Positions 46,230-58,905 of a stretch of 64,000 bases of DNA are shown in pieces. Numbering within the stretch: position 1 is the first letter of the stretch; every line of letters begins with the position of its first letter. Source of the DNA: Vigna angularis (taxonomy: Eukaryota > Streptophyta > Magnoliopsida > Fabales > Fabaceae); the NCBI RefSeq assembly GCF_016808095.1, contig NC_068970.1, positions 45,667,630 through 45,731,629 of the forward strand, read 5' to 3'. Under the pieces are notes generated by a model. The model was not told the DNA's origin. It ran no database searches and saw only the letters and a program-made list of their open reading frames with translations. Both the position numbers and the translations under genes were made by a program.

Positions 46230-46690
46230 GATAAATAAATACTTGACATGCATTAACCAATCTTTGGCCTCATAGGTGCTTGCCTTTCCTTTACATCAGA
46301 GATACTCCAATTTCCTTGGCATGACAGGTACATGACTTTCCTTAGCCAAACATGTGCTCTGTCTTTCTTGGCCTCATAGGTGCTCATACTTCATTGGCTT
46401 CACATGTGCTCAACATTCCTTGACTTCACAAGTCCTTGCCTTCCTTGCCCTCACAAGTACTCATCCTTCCCAGGCCTCAAAGGTTCTAGGCTAAACTTTG
46501 GCTCATAAGTGTTTAGCCTTCCTTAGCCCATAGGTGCTTGTCCTTCCTTGCCCTTACAGGTGGTCAACCTTCCTTGGTCTCTTACGTGCTCGATTTCCTT
46601 GACCTCATAAGTGTTCGACTAATCTCTAGCCTCGAAGGTGCTTGGCCTTCCTTAGCCTTATAGGTATTTGGTCTTCCTTGAGTATCAATA
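46230..46690. repeat. Minisatellite, unit about 30 bp (CCTTCCTTGGCCTCATAGGTGCT)
   Basis: About 15 imperfect units of a CTTCCTTGGCCTCATAGG-TGCTYG phrase with 5-20 percent differences. No open frame runs through it. Confidence 0.8.
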
Positions 46691-47509
46691 TCTCGCCTCA
46701 CATATACTTGTTTATATATATATATATGAATCGGTTTGATAAAATAGAATTGTCAAGAAAATGATCCATGTGAAAACAAAGAAAGTGGGAGAAATACGTG
46801 ATTATATGGATTGCTAAAATTCAAAATGATTGTACCCACTGTCGGCCACTAAAGCTTTAATAAATTATTTGGCTCTTGACGTTCATCATGGCGGAGCTTT
46901 CTTAATCTTGGCTCCTCAATTTTCATAATATAAATTAATATATAAAATATTTTTTACTTTTATATAGTTTATATATTTGATTCTCAAGTTTTTAGATACC
47001 TATAAGTCATTTTGACATCCCAAAAGAAGGTTAAGATCGTCATTTACTTACATAATCTTCATTTATTTTTAAATATGGATATTGAACCTTGGATAATGTG
47101 CATTACGAAAATTATAAATAACTATTGGATCTACTATATGCACCAAGCACCGTTTATATTTGACCTCAAGAGAAACGTGTCAGGAATGACTGACCAGACA
47201 TCAGAGTTTTGTCGTTGATGCTTTGTGACCTGTACTTGCAAATTTCCTTGAAACATACCTTTGCTTTTATAGGATATTTATCCAAGGTTTGGAGAAAGTT
47301 TCGGCATAGATAACGCAACTTTCATAATGAAAATTTGAATTTACTTTTCGTCTTTGTAACTTTACAAATGCAATTTTTAGTCCTATAAAAATTTTATTAT
47401 ATCTATTTCATCATTCAACTTTTAAATTAAATAATATTAAATTTTGTTGTTAATATACTACTATTTTTTCTTACACACAATGGAGGGTGTTACACACTTA
47501 ATAATTGAT
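46691..47509. other. Intergenic, no recognisable gene
   Basis: A short frame at 47012-47218 matches nothing I know. Confidence 0.5.
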
Positions 47510-47512
47510 TAT

Positions 47513-48621
47513 CACTAATGCGGAAATAACATTTAACGTCACATGTTTAACATCTAATGTAAGAAAATATAACATAAAAATGATCGGTAACAACTTTGTA
47601 AATAAAATATCATTATAGACGTTGATTAGGAGAGATCATTGACATCAAATATGGATAAGGCATTGACTTTCTCAAAGTAAGACGTTAAATGGTTTGCACC
47701 CAGAACTGAAAAATCACTGTTTTATTGACTTTGGATGTAGGCTATAGGTCCCTCGATGTCTAATTTGAAATAAACGTCAACTTCCCCTTCCCAAAGATGT
47801 AAAAAAGGTGCAAAATTACCTCATTTAGATGTTAATATTAATTTTTTTACCACTTATGCATCGGCCCCCTCCCTAGACATAAAAAAGGTGCACAATTACC
47901 TCATTTTGGGCGTCAATATTAATTTCTTTTACCACTTAGACGTCGGTTGGGAAGAGGACCTAACATCTTAGAGCAATTTGATGTCAGTTGAGAGGGGGGA
48001 TGACGTCAAATACCTTACATTTACACCTACTCCAGAACGCAAGCACTTGTTACGCGTTTTCTCTCTCGCTGTGTTCATCTTCTTCCTCTACTTTCTCTCG
48101 TTCGCCATTAAGGTGGCTAGTTTTCTTCCACTTTGCATCATTTAAAATCATTTTTCATGGATTATATTACGTTTGGAACCACTATCTTTCATTTACATCG
48201 ATTAAAATTCATTTTCATTGGCTTTTAGTACAGTTATTGTGCCTGAGTTCTCGGATATCGACGACGACACTTTCCCTTTTCATTACTTATGTTCATTCTA
48301 CATTGTTTGTGCCCATTCTCTTTCGGTGATTTCCATTTTCAACCCTTCAAGAAGATTAGTATTTTGGATTGTTTTTTAGATTGTTTAGTATTATAATGAC
48401 TTGAAACGCATAATTTTTTGATGTGCTAGGAACATTATATGTATTTCAGGTGTGATTTTATTGTAAAAATAAATTTATTTTTTTAAAAAAAATCAAATAA
48501 GACGTCGGTTAGTGTCAAAACCGTTCAACGTCAAATTGATGTCTACCAATAAGACATTGGTGCTCTATTGGACGTTGAATGTCCAAAATAACAGAAGTTA
48601 AAGGTCGTTTTTGCAGTGGTG
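47513..48621. mobile_element. Short non-autonomous CACTA-like element
   Basis: The left end is CACTAATGC and the right end is GCAGTGGTG (inverted CACCACTGC), flanked by TAT on both sides (47510-47512 and 48622-48624). Both subterminal regions carry AACGTC/GACGTC-type motifs: TTTAACGTCACATG near the left end, GACGTCGGTTRG and TTGAACG units inward and at the right. No transposase is present; the 113-codon frame at 47988-48329 is unrecognised. Confidence 0.45.
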
Positions 48622-49160
48622 TATCATTTTATTAAAATCAAAACCATGTAATGATACGATACGTATTATTTTGTGCAAGACAATTTGTAAATTAGAAAAA
48701 ATACCATGGACCTTATAATTAAAACGGTATATGGACTTTACCAATAAAAACTTAAAAGTTAAATTCTCTAATTTGGATAAATGCTTTTTTCTGTTTAAAT
48801 ATTTAATTAGTTATGAAAAAGAAGAGGCAAGAAAAGAGTGGTGTAACTTTGGTTGTGTTAAATTATCAATACAAGAACAATACGGTAGATCTTTCTAAAA
48901 GTTTTATGGGTGATATTCAGTTAGTTCTTTCATGACTGCATGAGACTCTTTATTTGGTAGATAAAATTGTTGGAATAAACTTAAAATAAGAAAAGGGTGT
49001 TTATGTAATTTTTCTTTGTTTTTATTTTAAATTGAAGAGTGGTAGAGAATATGTTGATTTGCATTTTTAGTTTTTATTTTATTAGGATAAAAAATAAAAA
49101 ATCTGATTTGATTTCTTAAGATTTTAGCTTTTATTCCCATAATATTGTAAGTGTCATGAC

Positions 49161-50561
49161 TGTTGAGATTGTTGATAGGGGAACACTGGTTTAGCTAGAC
49201 CCACAATCTCAGTGACATTTGAGTTTTTGATGATGACAACACATAATTAATAAAACACATGTATTTGGTGTTACGTGTTCTATGCTGACATGTTATATGC
49301 GTTTTTGAGAACATGATTGTGTTGTTTATGTTGTTCATTGCATTTCACTGTGTTATATATGTGATTTTATACATGAATGCATGACCCATGTTTTTGGAAA
49401 AGAAAAACCACAAGCACTTTTGTTGAACTTAAATTGTGTGACAAAACAACAATTTTAAGTCAATTTCATTATGGGATGAGTCGATTAAAACTCGTGTCTT
49501 TGCACAAAATTTTTCAAGTGTGTTGTGAGAGTTTTTCAAAGAGAAAAGTTTTCAAAAATGTTTTACTCTGTTATAAAGTCGATTACATGCGTGTTGTATT
49601 CGACTGAGTTTGTTATGTTTTGAATAACTGTTAATGCTTGATATAACTGTCACAACGACTATTTTTTTAAATATGTTGACCAAACATTAAATGAAATTCG
49701 ACTGTATTAATTGTACATTCAATTAACTACATTGATTGCTGCTAATTGCAATAACAGAATTGCTATATTCGACTACATTAGTACCTTAGTCGATTAAAAT
49801 GCGTTAGAGTTGTGTTTATCTATAAATTGACGCGAATTTGATTTCTGTAAGAACTTTTGTGAATCTAACAATTTGTGATATCTTTTGCAGAAAGTGAATT
49901 CTTAAAGAAAGAGAGAAAGAGCTCCCAGAAACAAGAAGTGACCGTGGTGATCATCTACTTGTGAATTCTTGAAGAACAAGTTAACTACACGTACAAAGGC
50001 TGATCATATCTGCATATTGGGTGTAACTGAGAGATCAGAGGCTACAATCTTGTGAAGATTGGACTGAGGTTCCCTGTTGTGATTACAGGAAGAAGAGCGT
50101 GTTGCGTTCTTGACTTTGAGGGTGACTCAAAGGGTTTGGACTTCAGGAGAGGGGATTCTTGCTGCTAGTGTGTTTGTATACTGCCTATATTTTGATTAGA
50201 GGGTTAGAGAGGTGTTTTATATTTTTGACGTGAGGTTGTTATAAAAGCCTTGTTGTAAAAACTTTGATCATTATAGTGCATTGGCTTCCTATGGTTAGAA
50301 GTACACTAGATGTAGGGTTGGTCGAACCAGTATAAAAACTCAGTGTTTGATCTTTCTATCCCTACACTCTTTTATTCAGTCGACTTCTGACTGTACTCTA
50401 TCGATTTAATTTTCGTTGCATAAACAAGTCTTTTTCCTTGCATTTCAAGAAAGTTATAAAGGCATTACTTTTGGTGAAAAAGATTTTGAAAGTTTTAAAT
50501 TTTATACTTCACCAATTCACCCCCCTATTGGTGTGAGAAATTGAGCCATTCTTTTTTAACA
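49161..50561 (+). repeat. Copia-type 5' LTR remnant
   Basis: The region starts TGTTGAGATTG, ends ...TTTTTTAACA and is immediately followed by a primer-site-like sequence. The CCAATTCACCCCCCTATTGG stretch just before the end is typical of LTR ends of SIRE/Tork-like Copia elements in legumes. Several TCGATTAAAA or TCGACTNNATT units lie in 49480-49800. No matching 3' LTR is visible in the window. Confidence 0.5.
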
Positions 50562-50562
50562 A

Positions 50563-50578
50563 TTGGCACCAGAGCTGG
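50563..50578 (+). promoter_or_regulatory. Probable primer binding site (initiator tRNA-Met type)
   Basis: TTGGCACCAGAGCTGG resembles the usual TTGGTATCAGAGC primer site of Copia elements with two changes. Confidence 0.5.
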
Positions 50579-50655
50579 TTTTCATAAAATATTTGAAAAA
50601 CTAGTCGATTATTGTTTGCATAAATAGAAAGTGGAATGTAGGTGTATCTAGATCC

Positions 50656-50874
50656 ATGGCTTATAGGACAAAAGCCATTGCTTCAGACCATGTTGATGGG
50701 TCTTTCAAAGAGCAATATTTAAGGATCTATGATTATGTGAATGAGCTCCTAACCCATAATCCTAGATCCATAGTGAAGGTGAAAGTTGAAGAGAATGAGG
50801 GTAAACATATTTTCAGGAGGTTTTATGTTTGTCTAAAGGCCTGCAAGTCTATTCATCTATGTTTTCACATTTGA
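50656..50874 (+). pseudogene. Mutator-like (MULE) transposase N-terminal fragment
   Basis: The 72-codon frame reads AYRTKAIASDHVDGSFKEQY, then LRIYDYVNELLTHNPRSIVK and FRRFYVCLKACK. This is the block that in plant MULE/MuDR transposases links the DNA-binding N-terminus (AYRAKKKAL, EQY..IYDYAHEL, NPGSTVK) to the FERFYVCLDACK start of the catalytic domain. The frame ends TGA at 50872, and neither the catalytic DDE region nor the SWIM zinc finger follows. It sits 78 bp after the Copia-type primer site, where gag would be expected. It may be a MULE piece captured or inserted there. Not functional. Confidence 0.7.
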
Positions 50875-51289
50875 CACAAATTTGTCTAGTTTTTCTTCTC
50901 TTCAACTAAGACAAACACATTAGGATTGGCTCTTTAAGAGCCCATGTGTAGTAAGGTGGAATCTAGTCGTCAATAGTTTCTCACTATTGAATGACTAGTC
51001 CTATCAACAGTTTTGCATACCCCATAATTTCCACATCATTATATTTGTCATAACATCAAAAGATTTTGTACAGAAAAATTAGGATATACTATTTGATTTC
51101 CATGTCTATTAGCCTACCTATAGAAACATAAAAAAATACTTAATTTATGAAATTGAGCTTTCAATTGGTGATTATACATTAAGTCAACATGATAAAATTC
51201 AAGAACCTTTAAGGCTTTTTTTTATTGGGTGGGTAATGGATGAAAACCTAGAGGCCAATAATGATCGTGTTGTCCTTGCACTCTGCGGA

Positions 51290-52370
51290 GTTACTAACAT
51301 TCTCCACCAACTTTACCAAGCTCTACACTTCCTTTGCCAACATTGCCAAGCTCCTCCAAAGTGACCTCATTATTGACCAAGCTATTATTGTCCATAATCG
51401 AGCTTTGCACGTCCTTTTTTGGACTATCTGAGCTATTCAACCTCTCTATCATGCTTTCTACACTCTCTAGGCATCTCAATGCGCTGGCCAAACTTGCCTT
51501 ACACTTCTCTGAGTTATGTAGTCGTTAAACCAATGAAGTCAAGCTCTCCAATTGCTCGTCTGAGCTTCCTTAATGCTTTCCTAGCTCGATAGGCTCTCCA
51601 ACTACTCATCGCCCAATGATACGCGGGGACCAAGCATCATGACACACCAAGCTCCCATCACTCGAGGCATGGTAAAAAAAACTCCAACAAGACCTTGAAG
51701 ATTCCCCTCCAGAAGGTCAAGTGCTTTTTGCATGATTTGAGAATCTCTGCTGATGCAATTTCCAGCCATGTTCTCTGCAGCCAAGAATCATTCCCTTGCT
51801 TCCCCATTCACCCCTATAGCTTCCTTCCTTGATGGATGGTCGTTTGAGCTATAGCCACTTCACTTAAGCACTTCACCCACTCCAAACAGCCAGCAAACAA
51901 CACCTTATCCGCTACCAGTTTTCAACTACTTTCGCTGATCCAGATTTCATGAAGGTTTTGCTAGTTTCTACACCTGGACGAAGCTATCACTCGATCTCCC
52001 AACGAACAATGCCAAGCTCTCGATCCACAATGTTGGGTTCCCCACACTACTCGGCTCTATTGTTGTTCTCTCCTTACTATTCAACGAGCTTGCTGAGTTC
52101 TCCTTGTTCCTGTCTTTTGGCCTCTTGCTTAGATTCAACTCGACATCAATCAACTCAACATCAACTAGCTCAACACTAACGCGAAAACAACTCGGCACAT
52201 CCTTGAAACAACTAGAATTGAGCTCGACAACCCGGTCTTGCAGCTCGACGATCAGGCCTTGTAGCTCTGTAACACTGCATCCAAGCTCTTTCAGCTTAGA
52301 AACCCGAAAGTTGGGCTCACACTTGGAAGCTCAATGTTTGGGCTTCTTTCCATCATCAAAATTTTTATTC
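51290..52370. repeat. CAAGCTC/AGCTCG-rich degenerate repeat region
   Basis: The strings CCAAGCTC, GAGCT and CTCGAC recur at irregular spacing over about 1 kb. Frames are broken. It may be part of the neighbouring minus-strand Copia relic. Confidence 0.35.
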
Positions 52371-52429
52371 TTCAACTACTTCTTCAGTAAGAAGATATGT
52401 CTTCTCCTTTCTCTTATCTCGTCAATATT

Positions 52430-53410
52430 TTGCAATATGACTAGCCTTACCATAATAGTAACATTTGATTTATCTGTAGTCATTCGCATAGTGGTTGTGC
52501 TTGCCACACTTATAACAATCAATGTTAAAATTATTTAATCGACCTCCTCGGTCTTTTCGTTTTCCACGACCATGCCTGTTTTGCAGACTAGTTTTCTCTT
52601 CGTCGTCTTCAACATCTCCTTGGCCATAACCTCTTCATCCACACGGCCTCTTCCTCTAGGACCACCTCGACCTCGAGTGTTTAAGCACCTCTCTTTAGGT
52701 CAAGCTTGGCCTAAAGTACTTCATCGAGTGGCTCAAACATCGTCCTTCTTTGTTGCTCATGTGCTTTCCAAGACCTAGCAAGCTCTTCAACCAAGAGAAT
52801 GGTGAAGTCCTTGGACTCCTCAATGGCATACAAAATATTCTCGAAGTCTTTAGTCAATAACCTAAAGATCTTCTCCACAGTCTAGTTGGTAGGAAACTCT
52901 TCTCCATTTTTTTCAGTTGATTCAATACTGCCTCTACCCGAGATATATACTCGACCACTCGTTCTCTTCCCTCCATTTTCAGACTTTCAAACTCGTCTCT
53001 AAAAGTTTAAGTTTAACTTGCAAGCACAATTATCACCTTTGTAAAGTTTCCCAAAAGTTTGCACTCTTTGTTTGAAGATTTTGCATTCATTATCTTCTCA
53101 AAGCTAGATTAGTCAAAAGCTTGGTACAACATGTACAAAGCTAATTGATCCTTCGCATGTGATTTTTTTAATGTCTCAACTTAAGCCATTGTCTACTCTT
53201 CATCTTTCATTGACTCTTAGTAGTCATTCGTAACAATCCCACACGTCTTGGGATCTAAGAAAGACTCTCATCTGCACACTTTAGTTGAAAAAGTTGACTT
53301 TCTTTGTCACTTAGGTAGGAACATACTATTTTCTAGGTTAGCTATCTCTTTCTCACTGTCTTTTTCTCATTTAAACACTTTGACTATGTCAACTCTTATA
53401 CTAATTTGTT
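52430..53410 (-). pseudogene. Degraded Copia gag on the minus strand with primer-site relic
   Basis: Minus-strand pieces in Gag order: EKIFRLLTKDFENILYAIEE and SKDFTILLVEELARS near 52890-52760 (the UBN2-type Gag domain; compare I-E-E-x-K-D-x-x-x-L-x-x-E-E-L), then CYKCGKHNHYANDYR at 52517-52473 (a CCHC knuckle whose last Cys is lost). Stops occur throughout. At about 53380-53410 the minus strand reads AACAAATTAGTATAAGAG, like an LTR end plus a decayed primer site. Nothing intact remains. Confidence 0.6.
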
Positions 53411-53459
53411 AAAAAGTGACAGTTGAACTCACTTTAATATTTTGAATATGATTTTCATT

Positions 53460-55440
53460 TCACATAAGCTTTACAAGTTATACTATTAACATTATATCTT
53501 TCATCTACAAATCATAATATTTCCCGTTATTACAAATCAAACATTATAATGACCATAAATTAAAAAATCATAATAATGTATCTTCGTGACTCTTCTTCTC
53601 CCAATACTATAAAATGGTCACTCATAATAATGTATCTAATAGCCTTAAATTTAAGTCTATGCCTAATTGTTTCATTCCGAAGGGTTATTGGCATTTAAGT
53701 TTTACCTTGTTGTTGGTTAATTGTTTTGAATCTATAATTGCTGATAGTCATTTCAGCCTCGTGTTTATTTTATCATTACTATTTTAAAGGTGGGTGACAG
53801 GAAAACGACGACGACAAAGTTAAAACATAGTTCACGCCAAAACTTGAAAGGGATGGTTCAAAGAGATGAGAAAAAGTTCTAAAGAATTGGAAATAATACG
53901 CAGAATAATCTCTTGTTCACATGTTACTAGAAACAAACTAAATTCATCTCCATCTGCACACATCAATAAAAAACCAAACAAAATGAACAACAGCCAAAGT
54001 GTAATCACATCACATATGATACTGTTCATGACCACGATCATCTTTATCAGATAAAAGCAGACGAAGAATAGTTTCTTAAAAGGACAGGACCACTTATTTT
54101 CATTGTAATAATTACACTGACCCACACGGTTGTGTAGCGAAGACCCTTTGATTTTCTCCCCGACAACGTCAACCAAAATAATTTAACAACCACAAGATGT
54201 AAATGTGGAAGATACATACATTGAATCAATGAATATAACATCCCATCATAGTTCATCGCAATATTATTCTACCCATTCACAAGACTTTGTATGCTGCAAA
54301 TGGCTCATATAGAGAAATTTCCTTGCAAAAATCTACCCCAACCACTTATTAGCATCTACTTGTGAGTTCTTCAACCTGTTAACTGTTTTTCTTTCTTTAA
54401 TTTCCACAAATACCACATAATTCAAAAATCTGAACTTAAAATGAATGTTATAACATCCATAAACATCAACACAACCAAACAAAATGAATGACATTAATCC
54501 CTATACAAAAGAATGATTCCTTTCCGAACAGAAACGGCCGGGGGAGTCAACTCTTGACTAATTGTATCAGACTTTTCTATGGAACCAATTATAAAGCATA
54601 AACTAAATGTAAAAGAAAATAAACTTATTTTTATCTTTTTAAAAGCCGAAGCAAAAAATAACTTGAACTTATTTTAATAAACAACTGGAATAACTTACTA
54701 AAATTAGCTCTTATATTTTTAACAATACGAAAGACATTTAACAAAGAAATTAACTTTTTTATAACTATAATAAAACATAGGCAATTTCTATGTTTATAAA
54801 AATTAATTATTACCAATCGTTTGATAAAACACTTTATTTTTAAACTTTAACAAAATCACCCTTTATTTAGCAACTTTATTTTTAGTATCATAGGAAGATA
54901 CGAACAAAGTTGAGGTAATTCTGCAGTTTAAGAAGCACATATCTTACTCGTGAATACGAAGGCTGTAGATAAAACTTAAGCGTTAGAGGAAAGACAAAGA
55001 ATGGCATAGTTTGTAAGTGCTATTTACAAACTCACTGCGATTTTCAGATGGAGTTCATTTGACAATACAAAATGTCTGTTGTTGAGTTGCAGGGGCATTA
55101 ACTTACATATGATGTCGTATTCTATGTTTGTGATTAAAACGTATATAGAAAATTTGGGCGAAAACACCCTATTTGCTTCATTAAATATAATTTTTGTACG
55201 ATAAAAAATCATTTAAAAAATAGATTTGAGTTGGAAGTTATTAGTTACAATCAGAAGATTATTGGTTCGTTTCTAATCCTTCTTTAGCATTTTCATCTTT
55301 ATGCGTAGAAAATAATTAGTTCATTATGATTCACTTTTTGATTATATTTACAAAACATTAAACTCGATGTTAGATACATATACTTAACGTATACAAAAAA
55401 TAATTAATGAATAACAAGTTTGTAACTAATACAATAAAAA
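53460..55440. other. Intergenic, no recognisable gene
   Basis: Overlapping frames on the minus strand at 53832-54256 (hydrophobic, ending near FQVLA) match no family I know. The rest is AT-rich. Confidence 0.45.
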
Positions 55441-55936
55441 GTATTACTTTGATTTGCGAATTTGGGTGAGTAAACCATTACATATATTTTACACTCATGC
55501 ACAGCTAACTTAATCATTGGCTCGAAATACCTTCATCACAAAGAACGCTATATAATATAAACGGGACGAGTGTAAAACGTATGAAAATATAAGAAACAAG
55601 AATGGAAGAGTATAGGACTCGATGGGAGAACATGTTATTTAAAAGACAGACTAAAAACATGCACAACTAAAAAGTTCACTCAATCATTGGAAATACCATA
55701 ATCACAAACAGAACTATATTTAAAAGACAAAGCAGATAAAAGGAAATCGAAGTAGATCACATTCCAACACTCATGGTGTTATTTAGAGCATAAAAGTTGT
55801 AGGAGATATGAGTTGTTGATAAAAAGGAAAGGCATAACAAGACACACAAATATCCATGAGGGAGGCCTAGGTCGTTAAACTCCACTGTAAAACTTAACAC
55901 AAACAAACACCAAACACAAAACACAGACAGCACATC

Positions 55937-56008
55937 TTATTGGCTTGCCAGTACCAATCTGGCCCTCTTGCGACCTGCTCCCCCACCACTGTTTAAACCA
56001 AACAAAAC
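55937..56008 (-). other. Candidate 3' exon linked to gene 3
   Basis: On the minus strand an acceptor-like GCGTTTTCAG is followed by an open frame VLFGLNSGGGAGRKRARLVL ending ASQ and TAA. The corresponding place in copy B (about 60715-60772) has TTTTCTGG in place of the AG acceptor and a disrupted frame. A conserved donor-like GTGAG|GTAAGAAG lies just after the stop codons of genes 3 and 4, so this could be a spliced untranslated exon or belong to another transcript. Confidence 0.3.
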
Positions 56009-56340
56009 CTGAAAACGCAGACAAGGAAGAGTCAGATTTGTTCTAATGTAAGCCAAAGGCAAGAAATAAATAAAGATGTAACCTTTTCATGCAAAGAATG
56101 GTTACAAATTTAACAACTTTAAAGACAACACTCTCATACAACACTACTATTTTCTAAGTGCACTCAATCAAAGTTAGTCATACATATGGAGTCTACAGAT
56201 CAATGAATATTGTGCCTAAAGACAATCATAAAAAATATAACAAGGTCTCTTAGCAAAACGATACATTGTTTTACACATGTTGTAATGTTGACTATTATCT
56301 AAAAGGGTTGAGACACAATAAATATCTATTGTTCATAATT

Positions 56341-56344
<4 letters not shown>

Positions 56345-56402
<58 letters not shown>
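56345..56402. repeat. (TA)n microsatellite
   Basis: About 29 TA units. Confidence 0.95.
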
Positions 56403-56405
<3 letters not shown>

Positions 56406-57596
56406 TAGTCATGATCCTCATGGATTATACAGCATATACCAAAACTAATGGAACTCCTTTCCTTTTATAGTTGACAGTTCGCGATATCTGATTGAGAACA
56501 CTCCTAGTTTTGTGTAGTACAAAATTGTCAGACACATTATTTTAAAAAAGTTAAATCATAATGTCATAATATTATAAAAACACCAAAGATGATCAAGTGA
56601 CTTTAGACATATAAATAATTAATTGATGTGATATATATCTATAACAAAAATTAATTTTATATTTTACACACACAAAAAGTAAACAACCTTCATTAAAACT
56701 GTTTTAAAAGGAATAAAAAACATATTTAATGTCTTACATCGATGTCTCCTTTACAAGAGGTGGAAGTTGTGATGGTTAGTTTAAAATCAGCGTCAATACT
56801 AACATAATCCAAGTTTGATAAAAGTAAATTAAAAGATTACAGAAACCAACAAAGATGCGGCTAAGTGCCCTTGCATGAAACGTATTTAAGATCTATTACT
56901 CGGATCATGCACTTAGATAAAAACATAGCAAAACACCTCTATAACAGTAACAGATATATATAACTATGCAACTTCTCTCACATTTTTGTCTTCTCACTTT
57001 CACTTTAAAACAGTTATATTTGCTAATTATTTTAATTTTACCCTTTTAATACAAATACCTGAAAATCATAAAATATGAAGCAAAAGTAGATTACGACTTT
57101 TTTTTTTAACGAACCACCGTTTTCTATCAAAGAATATCTGACGGCCGTATGAATGAAAATATTCAATTAAAGGACAACACTACAATAATGCCTAATTAAA
57201 TTTTCCTTTCTTAGTAAAACTTCATATTTAGTACAACATTTCCTTTAAATTTTTCTCATTTTGTTTTTCATTTTCATAATATTAAATTTTTGTCTTTCGT
57301 GCTATCTTAACAGATATTGATAATGCTTAATCAGACCTGATTCGCGCTGACCCAATCTTCCACATCTCAAAGGTGGGTCAAATAGGCACGGAAAATAAGG
57401 GAACCAATCATCATTTGTAGGCTAGACCAAGAGTAAAAGCTTGAGGATTTTTATTTTATTTTTTAATATTTTCTTTTGTCATTGAAAATCAGACATGAAT
57501 CCCAGAAAACATAATAGAAAAGTTAAAAAATTCATTATCATATATTGAGTCGTAAAACACTAAGGGGAGTGCTTCTTACCTCACTGTTAGGTTACC

Positions 57597-57968
57597 TTAG
57601 TTTGAACCGTTATTCAACACGAAACCTTGGAAATTCTGGGATCCAGTTCCAAGGTTCATGAAGGATCTACAAGTTGTGCAATAGATCTCACCGCCTGTGG
57701 TCTTTGATTCAGAAGATGATGTGGTCTCCGATTTCACTTTTACGCCGTTTATAATTGAATTTTCGAATATTTGGCCAGCTCCACCGTTGAAAACCACTTT
57801 ACCAGACTTATTTCTTCTTAGAACACATGAACATGAATCGCTTTTAATCTGTGAATCTTTGAAATTTTGATTCCCTTCTTTGTTGTAGTTTTTGAAGGAA
57901 AGTTCTCTCGAAGGAGACACACCGGAAGAGGAAGCGTTCCTCTGGGGCAGGGGGTTAGGGTTTCCCAT
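57597..57968 (-). CDS. Gene 3: small repeat-motif protein with paired cysteines
   Basis: A 123-codon single exon starting MGNPNPLPQRNASSSGVSPS. I do not recognise the function. Motif units: SFKNYNKEGNQNFKDSQI (about residue 24), VFNGGAGQIFENSIINGV (about 58) and SFMNLGTGSQNFQGFVL (about 102). Between units lie two cysteine pairs, SCSC near residue 46 and CTTC near 97, both kept in gene 4, suggesting metal binding or disulfides. No signal peptide or membrane segment is present. The leader on the minus strand contains about four 10-bp repeats (57971-58003) and a TATATTA-like box near 58093. The stop at 57597-57599 is followed by a donor-like GTGAGGTAAG. It is about 70 percent identical to gene 4 by eye over the aligned part; they arose by tandem duplication. 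Confidence 0.75.
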   Translation of the reverse strand: MGNPNPLPQRNASSSGVSPSRELSFKNYNKEGNQNFKDSQIKSDSCSCVLRRNKSGKVVFNGGAGQIFENSIINGVKVKSETTSSSESKTTGGEIYCTTCRSFMNLGTGSQNFQGFVLNNGSN

Positions 57969-58261
57969 GGCTCAAAGACTCAAAGACTCAAAGACTCAAA
58001 GATTAAAAAAAAATACTTTACGACTAGTCAGCATCTTGAAAGATTCCCTTGCTTGGGGTCTTTATTATTATTTGAATTTGAAAATCTTAATATAAGACGA
58101 CTTTGACGTGCTTAAGAAAAAAGACAACAACTTGGAAAGAGTTAAAAACAAATAAAATCAGCAATATATGTTTAAACCTAAATTAATATGTAAAAGTTAC
58201 TTTTTTTCTTTAAAGTGTAAAAATATGTGTCATAGGAACAATGAGAGAGGGTTTCACCCCT

Positions 58262-58836
58262 TCCAAAACTAACATGAATATACGAAAATTTGTCCTTCCA
58301 TTTTTCTCCTCTGTTTGCCAGACAAAAACATTATATATTTTTCACTCCTTCACATGTGTACATATTCAGTGCTTGAGGCGGTTTCATCTTCTCTCTTCTT
58401 CCTCTCAACTCCACCATAGCAGCTCTTCATCTTTGTTCAGTCGGATCGTCATCTCCGTTCAGTTTGGTCGTGGTCTCTATTCAGTCACGCTGCTGTCTCC
58501 ATTCAGCTAGTCTGTCGTCTCTTTTTAAATAAGAAAAAATTAAAAAAAATAAGAAAAAAAAGAACGAAAAAAAAATATCATACCGCAATATTTATCGATG
58601 AATTTTTCTGTCCATAATTATTAAAGTAAAAATATATCGATAATGTTTTACCAATATTTTTGTCAATAATTATTAACAGATCAACATTGATATATTTATC
58701 GAAAATGATATTACCAACGAAATTTTGAACATAATATAATTTTCTTTTAGTTTGTAAAGCAAGATAAGAAAATTAGTTGAGGTGCATAATTGGGTAAACT
58801 CACAAATGAAAACTCAAAGTATGTCTACATAGAATG

Positions 58837-58904
<68 letters not shown>

Positions 58905-58905
58905 T
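58262..58905. other. Sequence present only in duplication copy A
   Basis: After GAGGGTTTCACCC, copy B continues directly into the GTTTAGTATA segment, while copy A has about 640 extra bases. They include CT-rich sequence (58380-58510), AT-rich repeats of the ATATTTATCGATGAA type and a TA microsatellite at 58841-58901. No clear terminal repeats are seen. Confidence 0.5.
58841..58901. repeat. (TA)n microsatellite
   Basis: About 30 TA units at the edge of the copy-A-specific insertion. Confidence 0.95.

Noticed and set aside
53832..54256. Two overlapping minus-strand frames, possibly a membrane protein
   Set aside because: No family recognised, no splice structure that joins them, and AT-rich DNA gives hydrophobic frames by chance.
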